From assembly GCF_014851905.1 (NCBI RefSeq), contig NZ_JACVAQ010000001.1:310001-374000 (forward strand): a stretch of DNA of 64,000 nt. The letters run 5' to 3'. Below are positions 9,290 through 18,219 of the stretch, in pieces (the stretch's first letter is position 1; every line of letters begins with the position of its first letter). This DNA is from Pseudomonas sp. PDM14. GTDB taxonomy: Bacteria; Pseudomonadota; Gammaproteobacteria; Pseudomonadales; Pseudomonadaceae. Below the pieces are notes generated by a model. The model ran no database searches. It had not been told where the DNA came from and worked only from the letters and a program-made list of their open reading frames with translations. The position numbers and the translations under genes were made by a program.

Positions 9290-9339
9290 TGATCAATCCA
9301 ACGAATGTTTCTTATGCCAGACATCTTAGAGATTGATCA
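9290..9339. promoter_or_regulatory. Candidate LysR operator in the divergent promoter
   Basis: TGATCAATC (9290-9298) is the exact inverted copy of GATTGATCA (9331-9339), and the second arm ends one base before the LysR ATG. Two symmetric arms in the 96-bp divergent intergenic region suggest autoregulation and control of the DUF1127 gene. This is inferred from symmetry only. Confidence 0.45.
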
Positions 9340-10194
9340 ATGGCCAATTATCCGAGCATCGACACCGAGCTGCTGCGCAGCTTCGTCGCCATCGCTGATC
9401 TGGGCGGTTTCACCCGCGCAGCGGAAGCGGTCAACCGCACCCAGTCGGCGATCAGCATGCAAATGAAGCGTCTGGAAGAAGACGTGCTGCAGCGCTCGCT
9501 GTTCCAGCGTGACGGTCGCCAGGTGCGCCTCACTGCGGAAGGCCAGGTGCTGCTCGGTTATGCGCGGCGCATCCTCAAGCTGCATGGCGAAGTGTTCAAC
9601 ACCCTGCGCGAGCCGCACATGGTCGGCTCGGTGCGCATCGGCACACCGGACGACTACGTGATGCGTTTCATGCCGGGCATTCTTGCGCGCTTCGCCCAGG
9701 CCTTTCCGCTGGTGCAGGTAGAGTTGCACTGCGAGCCGTCGTACCAGCTGCTGCAGCGCCAGGACCTCGACCTGACCATCGTCACCCGCGAGCCGGGCAA
9801 GGAGATCGGCCAGCTGCTGCGCCAGGAGCGCTTCGTCTGGGCCGAAGCCATCGGCTTCAGCCCGCACGAGCAGACGCCGATCCCGCTGGCCATGTTCAAC
9901 GCCGACTGTTTCTGCCGCGCCTGGGCCTGCAACGCGCTGGACGCCATGGAGCGCGAATACCGCATCGCCTATACCAGCCCGAGCCTGGCGGCGATCTTCG
10001 CCGTGGTCAGCGCGGGCCTGGCCGTGACCGCGCAGCTGCAGAGCCTGATCACCCCGGACATGCGCATTCTCGGTGAGGCCGAAGGGTTGCCGACCCTGCC
10101 GATGACCAGCATCGTCCTGCTGCGCAATTCCGGCAGCCAGTCGCAGGTCACCGAAACCCTCGCCGAGCACATCGTCGAAGGTTTCCGCCTCTAG
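9340..10194 (+). CDS. LysR-family transcriptional regulator
   Basis: A 284-residue LysR regulator: N-terminal winged helix-turn-helix (LLRSFVAIADLGGFTRAAEAVNRTQSAISMQMKRLEE, residues about 8-44) and a substrate-binding domain. The N-terminus resembles the HexA/LrhA-like branch. It is divergent from the DUF1127-EamA pair, which are its likely targets, and the candidate inverted-repeat operator abuts its start codon. The effector is unknown. Confidence 0.85.
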   Translation: MANYPSIDTELLRSFVAIADLGGFTRAAEAVNRTQSAISMQMKRLEEDVLQRSLFQRDGRQVRLTAEGQVLLGYARRILKLHGEVFNTLREPHMVGSVRIGTPDDYVMRFMPGILARFAQAFPLVQVELHCEPSYQLLQRQDLDLTIVTREPGKEIGQLLRQERFVWAEAIGFSPHEQTPIPLAMFNADCFCRAWACNALDAMEREYRIAYTSPSLAAIFAVVSAGLAVTAQLQSLITPDMRILGEAEGLPTLPMTSIVLLRNSGSQSQVTETLAEHIVEGFRL

Positions 10195-10196
10195 CC

Positions 10197-10949
10197 TCAG
10201 GTAAGCGCCAGGCCCAGCGCACACAGGGCCATGAATCCGCAAAACAGCATGCGCAGCAGGCGATCCGGCAAGGAGTGGGCAATGCGCACGCCCCAGCTGA
10301 TGCTGATCAGGCCACCACACGACAGCGCCAGGCCCATGCCCCAGGCCACCTGATCGTGGAAGGCGAAGGTGGCCAGTGTCGCGCCGGTGCTCGGCAATGC
10401 CATCGCCAGCGCCAGGCCCTGCGCCGTCACCTGGGTGAGACCGAACACGCTGGTCAGCACCGGCGTGGCGACCACCGCGCCACCGACGCCGAACAGCCCG
10501 CCAGCGATGCCCGAGAACGTTCCCAGCAGCGCCAGCTGGCTCGCACGCGGCGCCCGCATCTCGCGCTGCACGCTCAGCGGTTGATACAGGCGCCAGAGGT
10601 TGTAGGTGATCAGTGCGGCGAGGAAGGCAACGAACAGGTAGCGCATCACGTCGGCCGGCAGATTGGCCGCCACGCTCGCCCCGGCCACTGCCCAGCAGAA
10701 GCCGGCAATCGCCAGCACGCCGCCCCAGCGCCAGTTGATGCGGTTGCGCTGGTTGTAGCGCCACAGCGCGAGCATCACGTTCGGCACCACCATGACCAGC
10801 GCCGTGCCCTGGGCCACGTGCTGGTCGAGGCCGAACAGCACGCCGAGGATGGGGATGGCGATCAGCCCGCCGCCAATGCCGAACAGCCCGCCGATGGTGC
10901 CCAGGCACAAGCCCAGGCCGATGTTGATCAGTACCTCGGTTAACAGCAT
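10197..10949 (-). CDS. TauE/SafE-family membrane exporter
   Basis: A 250-residue protein with about eight hydrophobic segments and two copies of the family's glycine-rich signature: GTIGGLFGIGGGLIAIPIL near the N-terminus and FSGIAGGLFGVGGAVVATPVL in the middle. This internal duplication is typical of TauE/SafE transporters. A strong AGGGAGG precedes the ATG. It is divergent from the LysR gene at 11053, which probably controls it, and its stop lies 3 bp from the stop of the convergent LysR gene at 9340. The anion exported is unknown. Confidence 0.85.
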   Translation of the reverse strand: MLLTEVLINIGLGLCLGTIGGLFGIGGGLIAIPILGVLFGLDQHVAQGTALVMVVPNVMLALWRYNQRNRINWRWGGVLAIAGFCWAVAGASVAANLPADVMRYLFVAFLAALITYNLWRLYQPLSVQREMRAPRASQLALLGTFSGIAGGLFGVGGAVVATPVLTSVFGLTQVTAQGLALAMALPSTGATLATFAFHDQVAWGMGLALSCGGLISISWGVRIAHSLPDRLLRMLFCGFMALCALGLALT

Positions 10950-11052
10950 GCATCCTCCCTAAATCTGGAGCCGCCATGCTAGTGAGCAGCGCTTGGAACG
11001 GAAACGCACAAACATGCACAATGGCTGTGCCAAATCCGCACAGAAAGCCGTG

Positions 11053-12012
11053 ATGAACCCCACCCAGCTCAGCTCCCAGCTCGACCTCTTCCTCAGCGTG
11101 CTGGAAAGCGGCAGTTTCTCCGCCGCCGCCCGCCTGCACCAGCTCACCCCGTCTGCCGTTGCACGGCGCATGGACAGCCTGGAGCAGGCCCTCGGCGTCA
11201 GCCTGTTTCTGCGCAGCACCCACGCGGTACGCGCCACGCCAGCCGGTATCGCCTTCGCCGAACGCAGCCGCCGGGTGCTCGATGAGCTGCGCCTGGCCCG
11301 CGCCGAGGCCGTGTCGCTGAGCAGCGCTCAGGAGGGGCTGATTCGCATCGATGCGCCCACGCCGTTCGGCCGCCGCCACCTGGCGCCGGCAATCGCCGAC
11401 TTTCTCGCCGCCAACCCCGGCCTCGACGTGCAGCTGCGGCTGATCGACAGCTTCATCGACCTGGATGGCGAGCACTTGGGCGAAGTCGACGTGGTGATCC
11501 GCATCGGCCCGCTCGGCGACAGTCGCCTGGTCGCCACGCCGCTGGCCTCGATGATGCGCATCGCCTGCGCCAGCCCGAGCTACCTGCGCCAGCGTGGCAC
11601 GCCAATGAACCCGCAGGAACTGAACGGCCATGACGGCCTCGACTGGGACACCTTGGCGCCCGCTTACGCCTGGCGCTTCGCCCGCGAGGGCAAACTGCAG
11701 CTGCACCGCCCCGGTCGCCTGCGCATGACCAGCAACAACTGCGAAACCCTGCTCTACGGCGTGCTCAACGGCCTGGGCATCGCTCACCTGCCGACCTGGC
11801 TGGCCAGCGAGTACCTGCTGCGCGGCGAGCTGCAGCCGCTGTTCTGCGACAACGGCCTGCCCGCCGTGGAGCCCAGCAGCATCTACGCCCTGCGCCTGGA
11901 GCGGGAAACCAGCCCGCGGGTGCGCTTGCTGCTGGCCTTTCTCAGCGAACGCTTCGGCCACCCGCCGCCCTGGGACCAGGCCCTGCACCAGCGCCTGCCG
12001 GTCGGCAGCTGA
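11053..12012 (+). CDS. LysR-family transcriptional regulator
   Basis: A 319-residue LysR protein with helix-turn-helix LFLSVLESGSFSAAARLHQLTPSAVARRMDSLEQALG and a full effector domain. I chose ATG 11053 (MNPTQLSSQL) because the helix-turn-helix then sits at the usual position; an ATG at 10993 would add 20 residues with no conserved content. It is divergent from the TauE-type exporter, separated by about 100 bp, which suggests that it regulates that gene. The ligand is unknown. Confidence 0.85.
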   Translation: MNPTQLSSQLDLFLSVLESGSFSAAARLHQLTPSAVARRMDSLEQALGVSLFLRSTHAVRATPAGIAFAERSRRVLDELRLARAEAVSLSSAQEGLIRIDAPTPFGRRHLAPAIADFLAANPGLDVQLRLIDSFIDLDGEHLGEVDVVIRIGPLGDSRLVATPLASMMRIACASPSYLRQRGTPMNPQELNGHDGLDWDTLAPAYAWRFAREGKLQLHRPGRLRMTSNNCETLLYGVLNGLGIAHLPTWLASEYLLRGELQPLFCDNGLPAVEPSSIYALRLERETSPRVRLLLAFLSERFGHPPPWDQALHQRLPVGS

Positions 12013-12157
12013 GCTGAACAAGCTGTGCGGCTATCAGGTATTGCGCGTGCCGCGTGGCGCGGGAGTTCCAAAGAGCGCTACGCGCTTGCTCCGGTGCAGG
12101 TCTCGGTGCGCACCCTCCGGCCTCGCGCATGCCGCCACTGTCTAATTCACAGCCATG

Positions 12158-12184
12158 AAAAAGCCCGGCGCTAAGGCCGGGCTT
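12158..12184 (-). terminator. Intrinsic terminator of efp
   Basis: Read on the minus strand, AAGCCCGGC and GCCGGGCTT form a 9-bp stem with a 6-base loop, followed by a run of T. It lies about 30 bp past the efp stop. The rest of the 200-bp gap 12013-12212 shows nothing coding. Confidence 0.8.
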
Positions 12185-12212
12185 CTTGTCACACGCGGTG
12201 CAGACGGGAGGC

Positions 12213-12788
12213 TTAAGCCTGCGGCGCCTGGGTACGGCCTTTGTAGGAACCGTCGCGGGTGTCGATCTCGATCCAGTCGTCGATGTTGCAGAAGTCTGCA
12301 ACCTTGACTTCGGTACCGTTGCTCAGCTTGGCCGGCTTCATGACCTTGCCGGAGGTATCGCCGCGGGCGGAACCTTCGGTGTAGGCGATCTGGCGAACGA
12401 TGGTGGTCGGCAGGTCGACGGAGATCACTTTGCCTTCGAAGAACACGGCTTCGCAGACGTCGGTCATGCCTTCTTCGATGAACGGCAGAACGCTTTCCAG
12501 GTCGTCGGCGCGCAGCTCGTAGGAGTTGAACTCCGGGTCCATGAAGACGTAGTCGGTGCCGCTGATGTAGGACAGGGTCACTTCCTTGCGCTCAAGGATT
12601 ACCGGCTCCATCTTGTCGTCAGCTTTGTAGACGGTTTCGGTCTTGGAACCGTTGATCAGGTTCTTCAACTTCATCTTCACGATGGCGCTGTTACGACCGG
12701 ACTTGGTGAACTCGGCTTTCTGGATCAGCCAAGGTTGACCGTCGATCAGGGCCACACTGTTGGGCTTCATTTCTTGTGCGGTTTTCAT
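12213..12788 (-). CDS. efp: Translation elongation factor P
   Basis: A 191-residue EF-P, which rescues ribosomes stalled at polyproline. All three beta-barrel domains are present, and the C-terminal domain shows the usual [22 protein letters not shown] end (seen as [12 protein letters not shown]). The tip loop reads KSGRNSA with arginine at residue 32 rather than lysine, which is the rhamnosylated subtype modified by EarP. The start at 12788 gives [10 protein letters not shown]; longer readings run into earP. It lies 34 bp downstream of earP on the same strand, so modifier and substrate are cotranscribed. Confidence 0.97.
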   Translation of the reverse strand: MKTAQEMKPNSVALIDGQPWLIQKAEFTKSGRNSAIVKMKLKNLINGSKTETVYKADDKMEPVILERKEVTLSYISGTDYVFMDPEFNSYELRADDLESVLPFIEEGMTDVCEAVFFEGKVISVDLPTTIVRQIAYTEGSARGDTSGKVMKPAKLSNGTEVKVADFCNIDDWIEIDTRDGSYKGRTQAPQA

Positions 12789-12822
12789 ACGAATATCCGG
12801 ATTTTGATGGAGGTACGAATTT

Positions 12823-13974
12823 CTAAGCCGCGCATGATAGCCAATTTCGGTAAAACTCTGCCAGAGCCGCAGCAAGATCAGGACGGGAGGCCTGTTGCAG
12901 ACACCAGCGCTCGGCATGTTCGGCCACCTGCGGCCAGACGTTCTGCAACGCCTGCCAGGCTTTTTCCATGCGTTCGCCATCGCCGAGGTTCCAGGCCAGG
13001 CCCAGTTCATCGAGTGCCTGGCTCGCCGCAGGAGACAGCCCGACGCGGTACAAGGCCGCGAAGGCCGCGAGCTTTTCCAGGTGCGCGTCTTCGTCCTGCT
13101 TGTAGATGTGCCAGAGCAGCGGCCGGCCGGCCCACTGCGCGCGCACGAAGGAATCCTCGCCGCGCACGGCATTGAAATCGCAGCACCACAGCAGCCGGTC
13201 GTAGTCCTGCTGCGGCACGAACGGCAGCAGATGGACATGCAGGTTGCCGCGTTGCAGCGCCTGACCGGGCGCCAGGGCATCCACCCCCAGCCAGCGCTGC
13301 AGGTCCGCCAGGATGCGCCCCGGCGGCACCAGCAGCTGCGTTACCACCGCATCAGCAGCCAGCGCCTGCAGCCAGCCGGCCAGCGCCGGGTTTTCGTAGG
13401 CGAACAGCGAAATCAGCCGCGCACCGGGCAGTGGCGTGACGCCCAATTCGCCGAGAAACGCCCGCCGCGCCGCGTCATCGGCCTGGAATGCACGGCGCCG
13501 CGCCAGCAGATCGGCCTCGCGCAGCAGCCCGCCGGTATCGGCCGTGAAGCCGGGAAAGAAGAAGAATTTCTGCAGACCATTGCCCTGGGGCGACGGCAGA
13601 CCGTGGCAGCCACCGACCCAGTCCTCGGCGCTGAGGTACTCCAGGTTCAGCCACAACGGCTTGCGAACCTGCGCCGCCATGGCTGCCTCGAAGGCGGCGG
13701 GCAGATGACAGGCGAATGCCTCGATCACCACGTCGCCCGGCTCCACCGCCTGCCACTGCGCACGCCAGTGGCAGATCTCGACGCCCGCGTGCCACTGGCG
13801 CGCGGCGCGCACATCAGCCTGCGGACAGAGGCGCTGGAACGCCGCCAGCTCGTCCACCCACAGGCGCACGGCAACGCCGTGCTCCGCCACCAGTTGCCGC
13901 GCCAGGCGCCAGGTCACGCCGATGTCGCCGTAATTGTCGACCACGCTGCAGAAGATGTCCCAACGCTTGCCCAT
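12823..13974 (-). CDS. earP: EF-P arginine rhamnosyltransferase EarP
   Basis: A 383-residue EarP (DUF2331), an inverting glycosyltransferase that transfers rhamnose from dTDP-L-rhamnose to Arg32 of EF-P. The N-terminal DNYGDIGV carries Asp13 and Asp17, and RGEDSF carries Glu273, matching residues known to be needed in the family. The start at 13974 ([11 protein letters not shown]) is the family N-terminus; a 41-residue upstream extension has no support. It forms an operon with efp. Confidence 0.95.
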   Translation of the reverse strand: MGKRWDIFCSVVDNYGDIGVTWRLARQLVAEHGVAVRLWVDELAAFQRLCPQADVRAARQWHAGVEICHWRAQWQAVEPGDVVIEAFACHLPAAFEAAMAAQVRKPLWLNLEYLSAEDWVGGCHGLPSPQGNGLQKFFFFPGFTADTGGLLREADLLARRRAFQADDAARRAFLGELGVTPLPGARLISLFAYENPALAGWLQALAADAVVTQLLVPPGRILADLQRWLGVDALAPGQALQRGNLHVHLLPFVPQQDYDRLLWCCDFNAVRGEDSFVRAQWAGRPLLWHIYKQDEDAHLEKLAAFAALYRVGLSPAASQALDELGLAWNLGDGERMEKAWQALQNVWPQVAEHAERWCLQQASRPDLAAALAEFYRNWLSCAA

Positions 13975-14143
13975 TGGGGCGCTCCAGAAGGGGAATCGGC
14001 GCACCTTAATCGCTATCCCCCGGCAGAGAAAGCCCGAACAGGCGGAACCGATGCGGCCAAACTCGATCAACCGCTGGCGCGTGCTGCCCGTGCGCACGAG
14101 ACTGTCGGGCAGCGCCTCACATCACTCACCCGCAGGAGCCCGC

Positions 14144-14503
14144 ATGCCTCTTCGTCAGAAACGCCGCGTTCTGCCCGTCACCTTCAGCTTCTGGAAGCTC
14201 GCCTTCAGCGTCGCCATCGGCGTCTGGCTCGGCGGCCTGGCCTTCGTGTTCAGCTGCGGGCTGTTGTACAAGGCCTACATGAACCAGCAGTTCCCGGTGC
14301 TTGCCGGCAATACTGCGTCCTCCAGCGAAGCTGCGCGCGACGATGCCAACCAGCAGATGTTCGAGCAGTACCAGCGCAACCAGCAGCAAGCCCAGGAACG
14401 TACCGGCCCGGACACGCCGACCTGCCAGTTCTGGCAGGAGCAGAACCGCAACGCGCCCAGCGCCAAGGCCCGCGACAACCTGCAGCGCTACTGCGCGCCC
14501 TGA
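14144..14503 (+). CDS. Small membrane protein of unknown function
   Basis: A 119-residue protein with a basic N-terminus (MPLRQKRRVLP), one clear transmembrane helix at about residues 19-43 (AFSVAIGVWLGGLAFVFSC) and a hydrophilic, Gln/Asn-rich C-terminal domain with two cysteines (CQFW and RYCAP) that could form a disulfide in the periplasm. ATG 14144 has AGGAG 6 bases upstream. It lies divergent from earP and 58 bp before a methyltransferase gene. I do not recognise a family. Confidence 0.7.
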   Translation: MPLRQKRRVLPVTFSFWKLAFSVAIGVWLGGLAFVFSCGLLYKAYMNQQFPVLAGNTASSSEAARDDANQQMFEQYQRNQQQAQERTGPDTPTCQFWQEQNRNAPSAKARDNLQRYCAP

Positions 14504-14561
14504 TGCCACCCGCGACGCAGCTGCGGGTAAACTGCGCCGCTCAGCCGCCTGACAGCCGACC

Positions 14562-15512
14562 ATGAACGCCGACGCCATCGCCCTGCTCCGCCAGCACCTG
14601 CTTACCGCCCTGGCCGCCACGCCTACGCAAACGCGCCGCCTGTTCCACGGCCGTGGCCGGCTCAACGCCGGACTGGAGCAGATCACCGTCGACTGGCTGC
14701 AGGGCGTGCTCTGGGTCGCCCTGTTCAAGGAGCCGGCCGAAGACGAGCTGCAGGCGCTGATCGCCATGCTGCGCGGCCTGCCTGAAACGCCTGCCTGGCA
14801 ACACGGCAACACCCAGACCCTGGCCCTGCAGCAGCGCTACCTGCCAGACAGCCCGACGCAGTGGCTGCACGGCGAGCCGGTCAGTGACTGGCCGATCGAC
14901 GAAGACGGCCTGCGCTTCCAGCTCGACCTGGGGCGCAAGCAGAACAACGGCCTGTTCCTCGACATGCGCTACGGCCGCCACTGGGTGCAGGCCAATGCCG
15001 CTGGCAAGCGCGTGCTCAACCTGTTCGCCTACACCTGTGGTTTTTCCGTGGCCGCGCTGGCCGGTGGTGCCGAGCACGTGGTCAACCTGGACATGGCCAA
15101 GGCCGCGCTCAGCCGCGGGCGCGACAACCACCGCCTGAACGGCCATGACCTCAGCCGCGTGACCTTCCTCGGCCACGACCTGTTCAAGTCCTGGGGCAAG
15201 GTGAAGAAGCTTGGTCCCTACGACCTGATCATCATCGACCCGCCGTCCTTCCAGAAAGGCAGCTTCGCCCTGACCAGCGACTACCAGAAAATCCTGCGGC
15301 GCCTGCCCGAGCTGCTCGACAGCGGCGGCACGGTGCTGGCCTGCGTCAACGATCCGGCCATCGGCCCGGACTTTCTCATCGACGGCATGGCCCGCGAGGC
15401 CGCCGAGCTGCATTTCGTCCAGCGCCTGGACAACCCGCCGGAGTTCGCCGACATCGACGTCGACGCCGGCCTCAAGGCGCTGGTGTTCCGCCACACCCTC
15501 CCCGCCTTCTGA
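14562..15512 (+). CDS. Class I SAM-dependent methyltransferase (RlmI-like)
   Basis: A 316-residue methyltransferase. The SAM-binding motif I is VLNLFAYTCGFSVAALAGGA and the catalytic motif IV is DLIIIDPPSFQKGSF, as in rRNA cytosine-C5 methyltransferases of the RlmI/RlmK type. It lacks the N-terminal PUA domain of RlmI (which is about 400 residues), so the substrate may differ; an RNA or protein target is possible. It precedes the glutathione transferase gene by 13 bp, so the two are probably cotranscribed. Confidence 0.8.
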   Translation: MNADAIALLRQHLLTALAATPTQTRRLFHGRGRLNAGLEQITVDWLQGVLWVALFKEPAEDELQALIAMLRGLPETPAWQHGNTQTLALQQRYLPDSPTQWLHGEPVSDWPIDEDGLRFQLDLGRKQNNGLFLDMRYGRHWVQANAAGKRVLNLFAYTCGFSVAALAGGAEHVVNLDMAKAALSRGRDNHRLNGHDLSRVTFLGHDLFKSWGKVKKLGPYDLIIIDPPSFQKGSFALTSDYQKILRRLPELLDSGGTVLACVNDPAIGPDFLIDGMAREAAELHFVQRLDNPPEFADIDVDAGLKALVFRHTLPAF

Positions 15513-15525
15513 TTAAGGATTCGCC

Positions 15526-16224
15526 ATGACCGATCTGTCCGCTTTCCCGATCACCCAGAAATGGCCCGCGCAGCACCCCGAGCGCCTGCAGCTGTATTCG
15601 CTGCCCACGCCCAATGGCGTCAAGGTCTCGATCCTGCTCGAAGAACTCGGCCTGCCCTACGAGGCGCACAAGGTCAGCTTCGAGACCAACGACCAGCTCT
15701 CGGCGGAATTCCTCACCCTCAACCCGAATAACAAAATCCCGGCGATCCTCGATCCGGACGGTCCGGGCGGCCAGCCGCTGGCGTTGTTCGAGTCCGGGGC
15801 GATCCTCATCTACCTGGCCGAGAAAGCTGGCCGTTTCATCCCACAGGACCCGGGCGCGCGCTACGAGGCCATCCAGTGGCTGATGTTCCAGATGGGTGGC
15901 GTCGGCCCGATGTTCGGCCAGCTGGGTTTCTTCCATAAATTCGCCGGCAAGGACTACGAGGACAAGCGCCCGCGTGACCGCTACGTCGCCGAATCCAAAC
16001 GCCTGCTCGGCGTGCTCGACCGCCGCCTGCAGGGCCGCGACTGGATCATGGGCGAGGAATACGGCATCGCTGACATCGCCACCTTCCCCTGGGTGCGCAA
16101 CCTGATCGGCTTCTACGAGGCCGGCGAGCTGGTCGGTTTCGACGACTTCACCAACGTCAAACGCACCCTGGAGCGCTTCGTCGAGCGTCCGGCGGTGAAG
16201 AAGGGCCTGAGCATCCCCAGCTGA
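15526..16224 (+). CDS. Glutathione S-transferase, YghU/YfcG (nu) type
   Basis: A 232-residue cytosolic protein with an N-terminal thioredoxin-like GST domain (LQLYSLPTPNGVKVSILLEELGLPY, then NNKIPAILD and ESGAILIYLAEK) and an all-helical C-terminal domain ending in the DIATFPWVRN motif. The TPNGVKVSI segment is typical of nu-class enzymes YfcG and YghU, which have disulfide-bond reductase activity with glutathione. It lies 13 bp downstream of the methyltransferase gene with AAGGA before the ATG. Confidence 0.88.
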   Translation: MTDLSAFPITQKWPAQHPERLQLYSLPTPNGVKVSILLEELGLPYEAHKVSFETNDQLSAEFLTLNPNNKIPAILDPDGPGGQPLALFESGAILIYLAEKAGRFIPQDPGARYEAIQWLMFQMGGVGPMFGQLGFFHKFAGKDYEDKRPRDRYVAESKRLLGVLDRRLQGRDWIMGEEYGIADIATFPWVRNLIGFYEAGELVGFDDFTNVKRTLERFVERPAVKKGLSIPS

Positions 16225-16239
16225 GGCACGCAGCGCGCG

Positions 16240-16797
16240 TTATCGAACGAGCACGCGCGCCGGATTGCCGACCACCGTGGCACCCGCCGGCACATCGCGG
16301 GTGACCACGCTGCCGGCGCCGACCAGGGCGTTGTCGCCGATGGTCACGCCCGGCAGGATGATCGCCCCGCCACCGATCCAGACATTCGCCCCGATCACCA
16401 CCGGCCGGCCGAACTCGAGCGCCTGTGCGCGTTGTGCAGGATCACGCGGATGATCGGCGGTGAGGATCTGCACGCCGGGGCCAATCTGCGTCATGGCGCC
16501 GATGCTGACGCTGACCACATCGAGAATCACGCAGCCGAAGTTGAGGAACACGCCGTTGCCCAGACGAATGTTGTAGCCGTAGTCGCAATGGAACGGCGGG
16601 CGGATGTTGGCCCACTCGCCGACACTGGCGAAGGCCTCGCGCAGCAACAGCAGGCGCTGCTCGACGAGCGCCGCCAGGGAGTTGTTGTAGCGCTCCAGCC
16701 ATTCGCAGATGCGCTGGTGGTCCGCCGCCAGTTCCGGGCAGCTGGCCAGGTACAGCTCGCCGGCGAGCATCTTGTCCTTTTCGCTTCTGTTGTCCAT
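16240..16797 (-). CDS. Sugar O-acetyltransferase (maltose/galactoside acetyltransferase type)
   Basis: A 185-residue left-handed beta-helix acyltransferase with an N-terminal Mac domain (KDKMLAGELYLASCPEL) and hexapeptide repeats later (IGANVWIGGGAIILPGVTIGDNALVGAGSVVTRDV). Family members O-acetylate sugars with acetyl-CoA in the cytosol. The start at 16797 (MDNRSEKDKM) places the Mac domain at the usual distance from the N-terminus. It converges on the GST gene with only 15 bp between. The acceptor is unknown. Confidence 0.88.
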   Translation of the reverse strand: MDNRSEKDKMLAGELYLASCPELAADHQRICEWLERYNNSLAALVEQRLLLLREAFASVGEWANIRPPFHCDYGYNIRLGNGVFLNFGCVILDVVSVSIGAMTQIGPGVQILTADHPRDPAQRAQALEFGRPVVIGANVWIGGGAIILPGVTIGDNALVGAGSVVTRDVPAGATVVGNPARVLVR

Positions 16798-16972
16798 TGC
16801 AATCCTCTGTTGGGCGCGCGCCAAACGGACGCGTTACGGCTGACAGCACCGCGGCGCCCGGCGTTCCCGTGGTGACGCATGATCACCCAGACTGATCGGG
16901 CTTTCCCAGTGCCGGCAGGCGAGGCAAGATCGGCCCACGTTTCACCCACCTGCACGCGCTTCGGAGCCGACC

Positions 16973-17935
16973 ATGGACCACCTCGAACACCGCCTGCTGC
17001 CGGTCAACGGCATCGACCTCAGCCTGTACAGCGCCGGCCCGGCGGACGGGCGCCCGCTGTGGCTGCTGCACGGGTTTCCCGAGTGCTGGCACTCCTGGCG
17101 CCAGCAGATTCCGGTGCTGGCGCGGGCCGGTTACCACGTGCTGATCCCGGAGATGCGCGGTTACGGCCAGAGCAGTGCCCCGCAGGCCGTCGAGGCCTAC
17201 GACCTGCAGAGCCTGAGCGGCGACATCCTCGCGGCGATGGACGCCCTCGGCCAGCAACGCGCCAGCGTCATCGCCCACGACTGGGGCGCGCCGGTGGCGT
17301 GGAACCTGGCGCTGACCGCGCCGCAGCGCATCGAGGCGCTGGTGACCATGTCGGTGCCCTACGCCGGCCGCCCCAAGCGCCCGGCCACGGAGATCATGCG
17401 CAAGCTCAATCAGGAGCGCTTCAACTACATCCTCTACTTCCAGGAACCCGGCGTCGCCGAAGCAGAACTGGATGCCGACATTGCCCGCAGCCTGCGCACG
17501 ATCATCTTCGGCGAGGGGGCCAGTGATGCCTTCCTGCAGGAAAAACCCGCCGGTGCCGGTCTGCTCGACGGCCTCGCCGAGCCGCCGCAGAGCACACCCT
17601 GGTGCAGCGAGGAAGACTTCTCCGTGTACCGGCGCACCTTCGCCAACGGCTTTCGCGGGCCGCTCAACTGGTACCGCAACTTCGAGCGCAACTGGCAACT
17701 GAGCGAACACCTGGCCGGACAACAGGTGCTGCAACCGACGCTGTTCCTGCTCGGTGAGCGTGACCCGGTCGGGCGCCTGGAAGCCGTCACCCTGGAGCGC
17801 ATGCCGAGCGTGGTACCGAACCTGGAACAGCAGCGCTTCGCCGATTGCGGCCACTGGATCCAGAACGAGCGCGCCGCCGAGGTCAACGCCCTGCTGCTGG
17901 ATTTCCTCGCCCGCCACTACCCTGCCGGCGGCTAG
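16973..17935 (+). CDS. Alpha/beta hydrolase, epoxide hydrolase type
   Basis: A 320-residue alpha/beta hydrolase. HGFPE (residues 33-37) forms the oxyanion hole, Asp103 in HDWGAP is the nucleophile expected for epoxide hydrolases, and the catalytic histidine lies in CGHW near the C-terminus. Haloalkane dehalogenases share this plan but usually have DWGS and a Trp after the Asp. Probably cytosolic and monocistronic. It is divergent from the acetyltransferase gene. The natural epoxide is unknown. Confidence 0.85.
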   Translation: MDHLEHRLLPVNGIDLSLYSAGPADGRPLWLLHGFPECWHSWRQQIPVLARAGYHVLIPEMRGYGQSSAPQAVEAYDLQSLSGDILAAMDALGQQRASVIAHDWGAPVAWNLALTAPQRIEALVTMSVPYAGRPKRPATEIMRKLNQERFNYILYFQEPGVAEAELDADIARSLRTIIFGEGASDAFLQEKPAGAGLLDGLAEPPQSTPWCSEEDFSVYRRTFANGFRGPLNWYRNFERNWQLSEHLAGQQVLQPTLFLLGERDPVGRLEAVTLERMPSVVPNLEQQRFADCGHWIQNERAAEVNALLLDFLARHYPAGG

Positions 17936-18219
17936 TCACGCGCGCCACAACGGCGAAAGCCACCGAAAGAAAGCCCCGCCGCCACGCGACACCCGCTCAC
18001 AACAATAAACTTGCAACCTCTGCACCGGCGCTACTGTCTATCCCGCCTGTGAAGCCCCGCGAGCAGGATTAACTTCGCGGTTTCCCTGGTGTCTGCAACA
18101 ATGCCTTGTGGCCCAGCGCCAAATCAGGGAGATTCGCCTGCGGCACCACCTGCATTGCAGTGATCGCCCCCAGGCCACGACCACGCCTCACCCTTCGCCA
18201 ACCTCTCAGGAGTTACACC

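Noticed and set aside
9337-12021. A very long antisense open frame (about 890 codons) over the two LysR genes and the TauE gene
   Set aside because: It overlaps three genes with clear families, has GC-biased low-complexity composition and no domain, and is a typical shadow of high-GC coding DNA.
12789-13280. N-terminal extension of efp into the earP gene
   Set aside because: EF-P homologues start at MKTAQE; the extension is the out-of-frame reading of earP.
18011-18038. Sigma70 promoter for the stressosome operon (TTGCAA, 16 bases, TACTGT)
   Set aside because: Match to consensus is poor and the region is long; not supported well enough to be called.
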